DNA of 64,000 nt from Spinacia oleracea (taxonomy: Eukaryota > Streptophyta > Magnoliopsida > Caryophyllales > Amaranthaceae): positions 83,272,810 to 83,336,809 of the forward strand of contig NC_079489.1 in the NCBI RefSeq assembly GCF_020520425.1, in the 5' to 3' direction. The notes beneath the pieces are model-generated. The model saw only the letters and a program-made list of their open reading frames with translations, searched no databases and was not told the DNA's origin. Numbering within the stretch: position 1 is the first letter of the stretch; each line of letters begins with the position of its first letter. This document shows, piece by piece, positions 25,258-38,901 of the stretch. The translations under genes were made by a program, and so were the position numbers.

Positions 25258-26079
25258 CAAAATCATTTAAAATTCATTAAGCACTTCAAATAAATACTTG
25301 AATTAAAAAGCGTTTGAAGCATTTACTTTCACTCACACTCAACCCAAATGATCGATATGACAATATGAAAATGCTTCTTCACTTAAAACACATGTTAACT
25401 GCTCACCATAATCACAAATGTAAATTATGGATCATTACAGGGTCATTAAGGCACAATCCATGACCAAGACATCAAGAAAGCACGAATCAACAAATTTGAG
25501 TACATACATGAAATAGACATGCAACTAAACATGCTTAACTTGAAAAATGAAATGGTCAGTAACAATCTATGTGTTTGACAATTAAGTATACAATACATCA
25601 TTGAATAAACCAGTAATACTCTTGACTCTTTTTCTTGAATTTACTCTTGACTTTCTACTAAACAACTTCTGCTCTTCTACTAGATGGAATATGAAAATTC
25701 CATAAATGGATTAAGTAATGAATCGGGTTCCTTACAACTATGTCCACAAAAGGGACACTAGCACGAGAGCTACCCATGCTACCGAACTATGTCACGTATC
25801 CGTGACGGAATTCCAGTGCATTAAAATAATAAAATATGGTACACATCCTGAACCACAACAGGTGTCCAAAGGACTGCGCCTAGAGACTTCCACCATATTT
25901 CAATGTAGTTATACGATCCATGAGATTTTAGTGCTTATCCAAAATAACTTATCTACTAGATTACATTGGTACATAGACACACATGTGTATGTGGGGGGGG
26001 GGTCGAAAACGAGTGTTTCCAAATTAATGGCTCAACGACTTCCCTCGCGGATTTGGCTATCATATTAACTAAAAAGGGG
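25258..26079. mobile_element. Gypsy-like non-coding sequence, right part
   Basis: It resumes after the Copia target duplication. 25400-25632 matches 1790-2020, and a milder similarity to 60961-61080 is visible (CTGCTCACC, then GGGTCATTAAGGCA versus GGATCAATAAGGCA). After 25632 the match ends. A run of ten G residues lies near 25993-26002. The open frame at 25718-26068 has no recognisable domain. Confidence 0.5.
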
Positions 26080-27110
26080 ACTGAATGGGTGGCCATAGCC
26101 TACTATTTACTAGATCTTGGAGTGACTATTCAGTTTTAAACGACATTGAGAAAAACTGATAAAACCTGGTTGTTGCGATATGCAAGTAACAGCCGAAACT
26201 CAGGCTCAATTATTTGACCATAATGGCCTTAGGCTCCCTTGTGAAAAGTCCCCGTCTACAAGGTGAACAACTTAGCTTACAGCACAACATGCTCGCCACC
26301 ACAATGGCCGGCTATAATTTGCAATTTTACAGCACGTATGTGTATGTAGTCGCTTAAGCAAAGCTTTCGTGTTTCTTTGATTTTATTCCCCCAATCCTAA
26401 ACGAATATTTAAAGTGGTGTATAATTTACTGAGTGCTCGATATAATTCGGGCATTTGCGTTCAGTTCGAGCTGGGCGATGAAAAGTTTGCCACCAACTCG
26501 ACGACGTCGTCACCTGCAAGATAAGGCCAAAAACTGGACTTAAAATAGAGCTCATCCTTTCGACTGAATCACCAAACTCGCGGAGGCCCCGTGTCCTTTC
26601 TATTCCTTGGTAAGAGAACCTTTAGTTGTTCCTTGGGAGGTGGGAACTTTCTAGAATCTTAGAGAATACTCTCAGGATGATCTCTGGCCGTTTCTGGTGG
26701 GGTTATATCTCAAATGAAAAGGGCGGGGACCTTATCCCCTCGGGTGCTCCATGAAGCAGGCCTTAATGACTTACCGGCCGAATTGTACTGACTTGACTGC
26801 GCTTGGATTCTCGAACACTAAGAGCGGCAGAAACTGGCCTATCCCGAAGATACTTGGAAAGTGTCCCGTGAAATGAAAGACTGGTGCCGCTTTTCAATAT
26901 ACCTCATTGCCAGGTCATGGTTTCGGATCGAAGAAAGAAATATACGAAGAGTTTTCCTTATGCCTGCCCCCTCTTAAACTTCCGAGTAATGCCCGCACAT
27001 CACGCTTTCCAATTCACTCCTTTCAAGCCAAAAGCTTCGCTTAAGCAAGTTAACTACCTTAACTTAAGACACGGTGCCCGATAGTGATTCCCGCGGGCTT
27101 TTTTTAGAGG
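26080..27110. other. Compositionally distinct island of unknown origin
   Basis: Visibly more GC-balanced than its surroundings, with few A/T runs. Two blocks (about 26400-26800 and 26850-27085) look like coding-derived or organelle-style sequence, but no domain was recognised. The open frame at 26884-27084 is short and unassigned. Possible explanations are an organellar insertion or a decayed part of the retroelement to its right. Confidence 0.3.
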
Positions 27111-28240
27111 TTCTAATAAAGATGCTTCCAAGCGTCCAAATAGTTTGTGGAAAATTTCTCGTGTGTGAAAGGAGTTGTAAAGAGTGTAGTTGCAGGGGTG
27201 GAAATTGAGTTTAATTCTGAGTACTTAGGGAAGTTATTCGAGTGTCCTTTTGAAGGCTATAATATCTATTTTAAAGGTATGGTGGAAGTTCTCGTGGAAA
27301 GAGGAACTGATGAAGTTCTTGAATTCATAGGGGGTACAACTGGTGACACTCTCACAAACCATAACTTCCTAACACCTATGGGTAAAATGCTTTTGAATCT
27401 TGTTCGTCGAGGGATTGTGCCTCGTCCTCAAAAGAGGAATGAGGTCAATCTTCTCGATGTTACCCTCATCTATTGCCTCCAAAATAAATTTCCCATCCCT
27501 CATAATATCCCACCTAAATAATCAAATTCCAAATATACAATTGGCTATGGGTCCTTGCTCACCACCATTTTTCAGAGCTTCAATATTGACACCGACCAAT
27601 ATGGCTCAGCTTCTCACAAGGTAGAAAATGTCTTGTGTGAATGCACCGTTCCCACCCTGAATCTTCATGTTGTAAATGGCTTGATGAAGTTCATCAAAGC
27701 ACTTGCTAAAAGTGAGAAGGAGGAATAGGAGGTACAAGAGGAGCCAGAGAAAGAAAGAGTGAGGAGCAAGAGGAAGACCTCGAGGCTAGACTGACGGGGA
27801 AGAAAAGTCTGAAGTTCCCCTGTGATGGTGGATCTTGAGAAGGATGAGGAAGAGATGACATAGGTGATTCTTGATGAAGACACCCCAATTGTCGACACTA
27901 GGGAGAAGAGGTCAAAGAAGTCAGCTGATGTTGGTGCTGGAACTTCAGGACCATGTGTGGAGAGTGTGCTGGAGGAACTCAAAAACCAATATCTCTCTAT
28001 CATTGCAGGGCAGGAACAACTCCATCAGACGGTTGGCGAGCTTGAGGAAACTGTTGTCATTCTTCCCGAGGAAATAGATGCTCACAGGAGGCAGATGACA
28101 GAGATCCATAGGCTAATCCTCCATAGGATTGAGTAAGTTGCATATGAGGATGCTGCACCAGATGATCAAGACGCTGAGATCCTAGATGCCCATGATGATG
28201 TTCCTGTTGATGTTCCTGCTGACCTTGAGCCTTGATACTG
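27111..28240 (+). pseudogene. Decayed 'putative plant transposon protein' ORF in an LTR element
   Basis: The frame 27147-27521 reads from GTG with no ATG and ends in a stop. It carries a pattern I associate with the putative plant transposon protein domain found in retroelement-derived plant ORFs: a hydrophobic G-V-E-I-E-F-N-S-E-Y-L-G-K-L-F start and, later, L-L-N-L-V-R-R-G-I-V-P-R then L-I-Y-C-L. Stops and shifts follow. A second open part at 27864-28136 is acidic and coiled-coil-like (E-E-L-K-N-Q, L-E-E-T-V). The plus orientation and the polypurine tract plus LTR downstream (28774 on) place it as the internal ORF of the older LTR element. It is clearly broken. Its function in the element is unknown to me. 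Confidence 0.5.
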
Positions 28241-28787
28241 CATTACCCCCACCCCGTCATATCTTATTTTGGCCACTATGTATGTGGCAGTACGCAAGGA
28301 ACAATTTTTTTTGTCGTGGTTGTATATTTTCTAAAAAAATCCTTCACTTTTAAAAGCTTCTATGTTAAGAAACATTGGCTTATGTTCTGTCTTTTTGGAT
28401 TCTGCTTTTTTCTTAGTGTTTTTGGGATATGATTTCTTGCAGGAACACAGTTCTAGTGACTCTGGCTAAAATTTAACTATGCTCGTTAGTATGGTATTGT
28501 CTATGATTTGTTAACACTTATTTTTTTATTGATGACAAAAGGGGAAAGAGATGCAGTGCAAACAGGGAATTTACCACTGAGTTCCTAGATGACTTCAACT
28601 CATGTTTAGCTATACTAAAAGGGTTTTTTTGGAGTATTGGCATGATGATCGGATAACCAATATGATTTGCTTTTATCTTTTGTTTTATATTTTTAAAATT
28701 ATTATTTATTTTGTTTTGTTTTATCTTGTCTTGATTTTTTTTCTCCTAAAGTTTTCACGACTTTGTCATCACCAAAAAGGGGAATAT
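28241..28787 (+). other. 3' non-coding part of the older LTR element with polypurine tract
   Basis: AT-rich, ending in AAAAAGGGGAATAT (28774-28787) immediately before an LTR start TGTTACCCC. The same arrangement, AAAAAGGGGGAATAT before TGTTGAG, is found on the minus strand of the younger element at 31538-31552. The two elements therefore belong to one wider family. Confidence 0.6.
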
Positions 28788-29433
28788 TGTTACCCCATAG
28801 GTTTTGGAGATGACATGCAAACTTTACTAACCAGTTTCCAAGTGTATGTGAAAGGTATTATTAGGGTCTTGAGTAAGATGTATAGATGATCCACCATAGA
28901 AACTTGGTGAACTGTCAAATAATCAAGAAAAAGTGAAGTTCCTGAGAGGGAACACCAGATTGAAGATGCTACACAAAGCCTCAAGCTAGAAAGACTGAAG
29001 ACTAAAAATAGATTTATTTTTAGGATAAGTGTGTAAGTGTAGGAGAGAAGGAATTGTAGGAACTCTGTAGTATCTGATTTAAACTGAGCAAAGGAACATT
29101 AGAGAATTAATAAAATTAACGTGTTGTTTTGGTCCGCTTATTTTTCAAACTGGTTTTTAAATTAAATAATGAGTTTTTATTGTTAGTAAAATAAAATAAA
29201 TATTTTGTTTATCGCACCTTTTTGTTCCATTGATTTTCTTCTTGATGGTTGCGTTCTAATCAAGCTGATGGTCAGAGGAACTGCATCAAAACAAAGTTAA
29301 AGGTAATGTTTGTTAGTGTTTTTCCAAAGCAATGTTGTTAGAGATATTTCAGGAAAGCTTGACTTTCACGCTACCTTGCTTGGGTTAAACCGGTCAGATA
29401 GAACGTGCCTTAAACTTAGGAAAAGTGGTTAAG

Positions 29434-31537
29434 TGTTATTCGGATGGAACACTACAAGAGGGGGGGGGGGTGAATTGTAGTATGGAACTTTCTAGCCAAT
29501 TTTGCGAAATTATAAAGAAACTTTAAGCAAGTAGAGAAACAATGCAAGAGAGATTTTACGAGGAAACTTTCTAGGCCCAACTAGAAAGAAAACCTCGACC
29601 CACTAGGGATTTCAACTTAAACTCTTTTCACTATAGGGCAACAACTCAGTTACAAACCTATAAGGAACTCGGGCATTACTTGAGTTCCTCTACGAACTCA
29701 AGTTCCCAATAGTTGTTCCTCACACAACTACTCTCTCACTGACTTCCCTAGAAGTCTCTCTTGACTCTTTTGCTTCACTCAAAGCCTCTCTGCTTCTCTC
29801 TCATAGACTTCACTCAAAGCCTCCCCAAATACAACAGGAACTCACTCAAGTTCCTACCCCATACACATCAGGAACTCACTCAAGTTCCTGCCCAAAACTT
29901 ATACAAGAATTCACTCTAACCCTTGACAAATTACCCATTACAAGAGCTCACTCAACCCTTGAACAACTCTTAAAATATAGACATTTGATAATTGATTAAA
30001 CTTTAATATGTAGAAAATGAATAACTGTAAAGGAACTCGGAACTGACAGGAACTCGGAACTGCTGGAACTGACTGAAAAACGTGGAAAATAAATAAATTT
30101 TTCTATGAAATTATCCCACCTAAATCAGACCCTTTGGAATGACTGCTAGAGTCAGACACACTTGAATGAATGAGAAAGCTCTCCTTTATAGAGTAAGAAA
30201 CCTCAACCACTTTCTCCATAATCTTCTCCACTAACAACCACTAAGCCCTTCAATTTAGGCATGATCCCATGACTTTAGTCAGTAGAGAAAATCATGGAGT
30301 TAGGGCTAAGCATAATCAGGTTTTCCATGATCTCCTATTATTTCTCCACTAATGTAGTTTTTCCAAAACAACGTAAAACAATGATTTTAATTTTCTAAAA
30401 CCAAACCTTTTAAATCTGAAAAAAAAAAAAAAATAAATAAATAAATAAATAAATTTTATTAAAATAAAATAACTAACAATCAGATTTTATTTTACAAAAA
30501 GATTAATTATTTTTTATTTATTAAAAATAAAATTTTAAACACATTAAACTACAAAAGATATTCAAAACAAATCCTAGAATGAATAGGACATTATTAAAAA
30601 CGAATTTTAAATAATAAATAAATAAATATATGATATAAAAATCAGAATCCTAATTAAAATAAGATTTTATAAAAATTATCTTTTATTTTAAAAACATAAA
30701 TAAATAGAGTTTTACTAGGAGATAAATACTCAAAGTCAAAGGTAAATCCCTAACAACTAGGAGTGTTAAAAGCCACGTTATTGACACTTAAAATTACCTT
30801 AAAACTAGGAGTATTCTAGGAAGATAAACTGACGTTATTTCTCATAAGTTCCGACAAGTTCCTTTTGGCACCGTGTTCCTCAATTATTCAAGTTTCTACA
30901 TACTTACATGAATCCTAGAAAATAAACTCTTATTTTCTTCTTCATGCTTCATGATGCTCCAACTCAAGAGCCTCATGTTGATAGTTCCGCCTCTGGAACT
31001 TCTCCATGCTTGTTCCTACTCAGGAACTTTATACTCGTTGTTCCTCGTAGGATCTGCTGAGGAACTGATCTGTTTGTGTTCCTTTGAAGAACTTTGTTGC
31101 AGCTTGGATACTTGATTTATTGACTTGAACTCTTCATGTTTGTTTCTTCATCAAACCTATATTTGTTTCGTATACATATTGGAACTCAAACATAGGTTAG
31201 TCGTTTGCTAGTTGTCATCAAAACCATAAAGTCAGTGATGACAACCAATATAAGCAAGATGAAGAAAACTAAACTAATAAACAAGTATGCAGTAGTTAAG
31301 GACACAAACTCTAAGTCTAATGGTATACTTATATAATTAGACTTCTCTTCTGAAGTTCCCTTCACTTCTTGAGTTCCTTTCAGGAACTTCACTTCTTCTT
31401 GTATATATCTTCAGAAATTTCCAACTAAATGATCTTTATTGACCTTCATTACTTGTTCATGCACATCTAAACAATACACACATTAGTTAGATAATCATCA
31501 TTTGTTCATAATCATCAAAACACTATATTACTCAACA
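29434..31537 (-). repeat. 3' LTR of the non-coding LTR element
   Basis: Plus-strand ends TGTTATTCGGATGG and TATTACTCAACA. It contains a G run near 29461, an (A)n/AATA microsatellite at 30420-30453, and many GGAAC/GTTCC words. Confidence 0.9.
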
Positions 31538-34500
31538 ATATTCCCCCTTTTTGATGATGACAAACAAATGATGCTTATCGCAAATTAGACATTAAAGATG
31601 TACATTAATTCCCCCTTAATAATACAGACTGGAAACTATTGAACAAGTCATGCATAAGAGGATTTAGACTTGACTATATTAGACAATAAGCATTATACAT
31701 AATCTTCCCCCTTTTGTCATTATCGAAAAGGACATTCTTACACATATTTGCTTTAGGTAAATCATATATACATATTGCTATATGCCACAATTACCACCAT
31801 AAAGGTTAAACACTTGTTAGTCCTAAAAGTCTCAAGATGCTCAATTTTCAAACTTAGGATGCATATGCTACACGAATTTCCAATTCACAATCCAAAGATC
31901 CAACTTTAAAATTACTGAAGGAACTTGACAAATAATAAATTAAAGTCAAGCATAGATCAAATTTGAAAGTCAAAAATGGATTCAGAGAGTATGATATTGT
32001 AATATCGGGCTCAAAGAAGTATGAGAGAAATTTATGGAACAATTTGAATAGAGGGAACTTTGAGATAGATAGTGTACTCTATAGTTAGTTTTCAAAGTGA
32101 GGTTCTTAACAATCATTAGAGTTTATCACTTTACCTCACAATCTTGAAATTTCTTCTAAACATAACACACGTTCACCATGATATGTACCAATCAAGTTCA
32201 CTTCTCTTCAACCACCAACTTTCCTTGAGAAACACACTGATAAAAGGAACTTGAACGTATTTCATCAAGTTCTTTCAATTTTTGTTTATGTTCCCCTTTC
32301 AACTGATTCCATGAGTAAACGTCTTCAGAATCATATGTCATCTAGGAAATAATAAAGATTTGATCACCCTTGTTTTTTTTTTGTTTTTTTTTTTTTTTTT
32401 TTTTCAATTTTTTTTTTTCATCATACATTTTTTTTTTTTTTTTAAAAACAAGGGTGTCATTACACGTTGTGGCACTTTCCTAGAGTTTTTAAGTACAACA
32501 GTAAAGAGAAAATATATTCATACATACTTGAGTTCCACCACCAAATATGAATCATTTACATTTGTTCCTCCCTTATTCCCCCAGAGTTCCTTACCATTCC
32601 TCTCTTCATTTTGGAGCTTGTAAGTGTAGCTCCATCTAATGATTTCCCTCGAAATATCAATTGTTAAAGTATAATAAACTTGCTTCTCACTTCTTCCACA
32701 TACTTCCCCCTCAAAATGTATCCATCCATTTATAACTCTTTATGTATCATCAAACCATACAAATCGATGAATATTAACTTAGAGCTCGTGGGAAGTAGTA
32801 TATTTGAAGTGTCGGGATATGAGTGGAATGATAATTTTGGAAATAAGGATCTTCGAAGTTATGAAATGTTAATGATAGGAATAAAGAATACAACGTAGAG
32901 ATACAATACTGGATTGTAGAGTATGATTGTACTTAGCACGGACACACAACCCAAAGGTTGTAGAATAATGCTAATGGCTCGGCACAATAGAACACTCTTT
33001 GCGAATGTAGTATAATGCTCAACCCAATCACGAACACACAAACCAGTCTTGTGGAAAGATGTTGTTCTTCAAATACATATGGTGTGGATAAGTGGAAGTT
33101 GGTTAAAATATAGGTTTGTTCCCTCTGACAATATTAAGCAAGATAAAGAAATATTTTTATGGGAATCTACTTGTCTAGTTCCATCAATGTTTCTTCCATT
33201 GTTTCTTTGGCAACTTAGAATTTTCTTGTTTGATAGCATCCATATAGTTCTATTATGAGACATCTAATACTCTTTGGGCAAGTGAGTATGCCTTTTACAG
33301 CACAAAATATAAGTGTGACACATTTACTTTAAGCATACATAATTGCCTTATCTAAATATGTGTAGGAGTTCCAAATCAACAAAACTCATGGAAAAGACTA
33401 TGTTATGCTCATGCCATTGCTTCATTAAGTATTGATCCTTTAAACAGTCCATGAATAGATGAAATCATAAGGAAAGCATAATCACATAATGCATTTCAAG
33501 ACTTGTACAATTAAATTAATAAGTAAACAATATAATAACTAAAAATGTACCTTATATAATTTTTCACCATGTGTATGATTACTTTGAGGTGCTGAACTAA
33601 TTTTGATGAATTTATGTTCGAGTTCCTTGAGTGCTAGTTCCATCATCTTGATGCCCTCACATCTTTCTGACTGGTTGTTCCTTTCAAGAACCAACCTTCT
33701 CTGAGTTCCTTTGTCGATGTCATTGAAAAATTGATTGAATGAATGTTGTAGTGCACACAGGAACTCGATAAATGAATCTGGAAATTTCTCTACTACTAGA
33801 GCAGTCGTGGAACTTGTTGCATGATATTGATTGATCGAGTTGATCTTCAGCTTCATGAACTGGAACTTGAACCTTAGTTTGAAGTTCCTCGACATGAACT
33901 TATGTAGCTGGCTACTGTTGCTTTTAATAGTGACATATTTTATCATTAGAAACTCGATTATTTCTACAGGAACTTGCGAGTTCAATATTGAAATAAACTT
34001 TAACCTGTTGCTGGGAATAATCATGTTAGTTTCAATCACAAGTAATATATTCACTTATTTCAACGCACATTTTTATATTTGTTGTAAACTCTGGATCATC
34101 TTCAATAACCCCTAGAAATATCAAATTATTGTTAGGAACCAAATTGTGATCCACAAAGTATGTGTTCTCTCTTTGATTCCCTTCAACTATGACATTTATT
34201 ACTGATGATGTAATTTATTTGTAAAAATACCAGAGAAAACATAATTTTGGAAACTCTAAACAAATGTGCATTAATTACTCGACAATAAAAATTCACAATG
34301 GAACGGGAACTTGACTTACCAACTTTTCATTTGGAACCAATCTTACCTTAACTGTCAAAAGTTATAAGTTTCCAATGTAGGTAGCAACCAAACGATAATA
34401 GTGAATTTTCTTTCATAGAACAATCATTGTCGAGATATAACGAGTTGTTTCCCCTTAGTTGTAGCCACCTCATTTTTCATGTTACAAGTAAGCTAGAACA

Positions 34501-36796
34501 TGTTCCAATGGTCTTCATGACCATTCTCCATCTTGAGTTATTTTAATATGAGTAATCTGGGAAAAAATAACACTCAAGTGTAGTACTTTTGTGCAAAGTT
34601 ATGATTAGCGGGTTAGTCTAAAGTAAATATATATATACTCAGACATAATAACAAAATATGATGTTCCTGAAAAAGTTACTTCACGAAAGAAACATGAAAC
34701 ATATATTTTGTTCCATGGAACTTAGGTTAACAAGAACCAAGAACTTGTACATGAAAAACTTTGACACCAAAAATTTGCTATCAAATAGTTTATGCACCAT
34801 TTATCAAGTTACTGTAACCTTGAGTTCGCTGATTGTTTCACCTGAACTTAGGAAGAGTTCCTTTGATCAATGAAACTTATTATTATGCATTTTATACATA
34901 TTAAATTCCAAAACAAAACCTATAACACAAATAAGGTTAGTTTGCACAATAATTTAAGAGAAACAGGTTTATAAAAAAAATTCAACATTAATTAACACAA
35001 GTAAAATGAGGGAACAACCTTACTAGCATTTCACATGACTGAGTTCCTTTGAGATGTTCAAAGTGACTTCCAATTATATAGTGCATGTGAGTTGATTCGT
35101 TGATATGACCCATCATATTTGGAAGGAACTTACATGCTGGTGGAACTGGAACTAGTTTACATCTGAAGTTCCAAGTTCCGAGCCTGAGTTCCTCTTCACT
35201 ATTCCAACGAATCTAATGGATTTCCAACTCATTTTTCCTTGGTGTAATTCTGATGTTGTTCCTTTACTTCATACACACACTCAATCATGAGTTATAAACC
35301 TTTAAAAATCATTTCTCTTCTACTACTTTCCAAAATCATGCATTAGTAGTAAATATATTTAGGTAGCATAATTTAGAAGATTAAAGTATACAAAAATTGT
35401 ATACTAACAGACCTGTAAACAATTCATGGTCTTGGGAACCTGACTTAATTTCAGTTCCTTTCTTTTTAGTAGTAGCATCTTAGAAAATGATTATTTTAAA
35501 CTGCTAGATCTAAGATTTAACATGCATACATATAATAAATATTCAATATACTCATAATACATGGAAAAATCGTTCTTTGGACAATAAATGATATAACATT
35601 AAATTATGCAGCCCAAAGAATAAAGTTCCCTTCGCAGGGAAACCAAGTTCCAACTTCCAAGGGTGGATATATACATTGTTCCTTTGTCTTGTTCCTTGAA
35701 CCATTCTTATTAAGCGAATAATGCATGAATGTAAAATCAGTTTTAGAATCTGAAATTTGTCTCACAAAAACATATTTGAGAAAATCCAAAATCGATTAAA
35801 CAAATTCAAAATACATTTGAATAATTTTCATAAAACGTTGTCAGGAACTTGAGTTTAAATAAATAGCGTATGCATATAAAGATCTCAAAAATTAGATGTT
35901 TACCTTAACTGTATCATTAAGGATCTTTTCATTGCAGCCTTTGTCTGTTCCTTGGAATGGTGCTGAAATGAGTTCCTTTATTCGAAAGTTCCTCTTCGGA
36001 TTTTGATCCTTGTTCCGATGTGTGGAGCTGATGTAATGTATTTTTATAATGTCACACCTTTCGTGAGTTCCTAAGTATAACTCGTGGGTCAACAATGATC
36101 CAGCGAGTTCCTCAATATAGAACTTAGATTCACAGTAACTTTGACATATTAATGTGCACCTTTGTTTGTTCCTGTACCAATTTCTTTGTCGAGGGAACCC
36201 AACAGATTTGGGTCCCTTCTTGTTAGTAGTAGCTGTTAAGAAAATAATCAACACAACAACTACTACCAAGATACAATATGCCTTCATATAAATGAGATTC
36301 AATATATTCATGAAGCATATAAAATAATATTTCTTAGGCAGAGAAAAATAAGTAGGATATTTTGTTGCCTAAAAATTAAAAACTCCGAGTTCCACAGATA
36401 TGCATTTTTCAAAATACGTTTCCTTGAAATAATTTTAATGTACTGAATTTTAGAAAATAAATTGAAAAATCATTTATTAAATATAGATTTTAGAATTTTC
36501 AAATTCAATTTTAAATCAAAACAAAACAGAAGTTCCATTAGAAGCAATGCAAGGAACACGCAATAAATTAATGTATGCACACAAAGAAGGTCTAAAGGAA
36601 TAGATATTTACCTTAGAAGATCGCCTGTTACACCTTGACTGACTTCTATTCAACAATAAAAGTCAGATCTGCCTTGTTCCTTTGAATGGGTAGGATCGAG
36701 TTCCTTTCGTCAAGTTTCTTGTAATTGTTCCTCCTTCCAGGAACTTAACTCAGCAGGGTTGCCTGCTTATCAGCGAGTTCCGGCTCTGATACCAAT
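31538..36796 (-). other. Internal region of the non-coding LTR element
   Basis: AT-rich, with long T runs at 32371-32443. It is full of AGTTCCT/AGGAACT words on both strands. No recognisable protein domain, RNA gene or nested element was seen. The polypurine tract AAAAAGGGGGAATAT (minus strand, 31538-31552) is at its left end. Confidence 0.7.
36782..36794 (-). other. Primer-binding site, Met-tRNA
   Basis: On the minus strand TGGTATCAGAGCC starts two bases after the 5' LTR. It is a perfect match to the usual plant initiator Met-tRNA complement. Confidence 0.9.
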
Positions 36797-38901
36797 TGTT
36801 ATTCGGATGGAACACTACAAGAGGGGGGGGGGGGTGAATTGTAGTATGGAACTTTCTAGCCAATTTTGCGAAATTATAAAGAAACTTTAAGCAAGTAGAG
36901 AAACAATGCAAGAGAGATTTTACGAGGAAACTTTCTAGGCCCAACTAGAAAGAAAACCTCGACCCACTAGGGATTTCAACTTAAACTCTTTTCACTATAG
37001 GGCAACAACTCAGTTACAAACCTATAAGGAACTCGGGCATTACTTGAGTTCCTCTACGAACTCAAGTTCCCAATAGTTGTTCCTCACACAACTACTCTCT
37101 CACTGACTTCCCTAGAAGTCTCTCTTGACTCTTTTGCTTCACTCAAAGCCTCTCTGCTTCTCTCTCATAGACTTCACTCAAAGCCTCCCCAAATACAACA
37201 GGAACTCACTCAAGTTCCTACCCCATACACATCAGGAACTCACTCAAGTTCCTGCCCAAAACTTATACAAGAATTCACTCAAACCCTTGACAAATTACCC
37301 ATTACAAGAGCTCACTCAACCCTTGAACAACTCTTAAAATATAGACATTTGATAATTGATTAAACTTTAATATGTAGAAAATGAATAACTGTAAAGGAAC
37401 TCGGAACTGACAGGAACTCGGAACTGCTGGAACTGACTGAAAAACGTGGAAAATAAATAAATTTTTCTATGAAATTATCCCACCTAAATCAGACCCTTTG
37501 GAATGACTGCTAGAGTCAGACACACTTGAATGAATGAGAAAGCTCTCCTTTATAGAGTAAGAAACCTCAACCACTTTCTCCATAATCTTCTCCACTAACA
37601 ACCACTAAGCCCTTCAATTTAGGCATGATCCCATGACTTTAGTCAGTAGAGAAAATCATGGAGTTAGGGCTAAGCATAATCAGGTTTTCCATGATCTCCT
37701 ATTATTTCTCCACTAATGTAGTTTTTCCAAAACAACGTAAAACAATGATTTTAATTTTCTAAAACCAAACCTTTTAAATCTGAAAAAAATAAATAAATAA
37801 ATAAATAAATAAATAAATTTTATTAAAATAAAATAACTAACAATCAGATTTTATTTTACAAAAAGATTAATTATTTTTTATTTATTAAAAATAAAATTTT
37901 AAACACATTAAACTACAAAAGATATTCAAAACAAATCCTAGAATGAATAGGACATTATTAAAAACGAATTTTAAATAATAAATAAATAAATATATGATAT
38001 AAAAATCAGAATCCTAATTAAAATAAGATTTTATAAAAATTATCTTTTATTTTAAAAACATAAATAAATAGAGTTTTACTAGGAGATAAATACTCAAAGT
38101 CAAAGGTAAATCCCTAACAACTAGGAGTGTTAAAAGCCACGTTATTGACACTTAAAATTACCTTAAAACTAGGAGTATTCTAGGAAGATAAACTGACGTT
38201 ATTTCTCATAAGTTCCGACAAGTTCCTTTTGGCACCGTGTTCCTCAATTATTCAAGTTTCTACATACTTACATGAATCCTAGAAAATAAACTCTTATTTT
38301 CTTCTTCATGCTTCATGATGCTCCAACTCAAGAGCCTCATGTTGATAGTTCCGCCTCTGGAACTTCTCCATGCTTGTTCCTACTCAGGAACTTTATACTC
38401 GTTGTTCCTCGTAGGATCTGCTGAGGAACTGATCTGTTTGTGTTCCTTTGAAGAACTTTGTTGCAGCTTGGATACTTGATTTATTGACTTGAACTCTTCA
38501 TGTTTGTTTCTTCATCAAACCTATATTTGTTTCGTATACATATTGGAACTCAAACATAGGTTAGTCGTTTGCTAGTTGTCATCAAAACCATAAAGTCAGT
38601 GATGACAACCAATATAAGCAAGATGAAGAAAACTAAACTAATAAACAAGTATGCAGTAGTTAAGGACACAAACTCTAAGTCTAATGGTATACTTATATAA
38701 TTAGACTTCTCTTCTGAAGTTCCCTTCACTTCTTGAGTTCCTTTCAGGAACTTCACTTCTTCTTGTATATATCTTCAGAAATTTCCAACTAAATGATCTT
38801 TATTGACCTTCATTACTTGTTCATGCACATCTAAACAATACACACATTAGTTAGATAATCATCATTTGTTCATAATCATCAAAACACTATATTACTCAAC
38901 A
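36797..38901 (-). repeat. 5' LTR of the non-coding LTR element
   Basis: 2105 bp, almost base-for-base equal to 29434-31537. The AATA microsatellite at 37784-37817 has a different length. Confidence 0.9.

Larger units (their letters stand above)
29434..38901 (-). mobile_element. Large non-coding LTR retrotransposon derivative (LARD-like)
   Basis: LTRs at 29434-31537 (2104 bp) and 36797-38901 (2105 bp) differ only by a microsatellite length, a G-run length and very few substitutions. The target duplication TTAAG is at 29429-29433 and 38902-38906. The primer-binding site (36782-36794) and polypurine tract (31538-31552) fix the minus orientation. The 5.26 kb internal region has no gag, protease, integrase or reverse transcriptase motif in any frame; its longest open frames (33539-34054 and 35892-36311, minus) are unrecognisable. 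It must be mobilised in trans by another element, and recently. Confidence 0.85.

Noticed and set aside
33539-34054. 171-codon minus-strand frame inside the non-coding LTR element
   Set aside because: No zinc knuckle, protease, integrase or reverse transcriptase motif and no helix-rich Gag pattern; chance ORF more likely.
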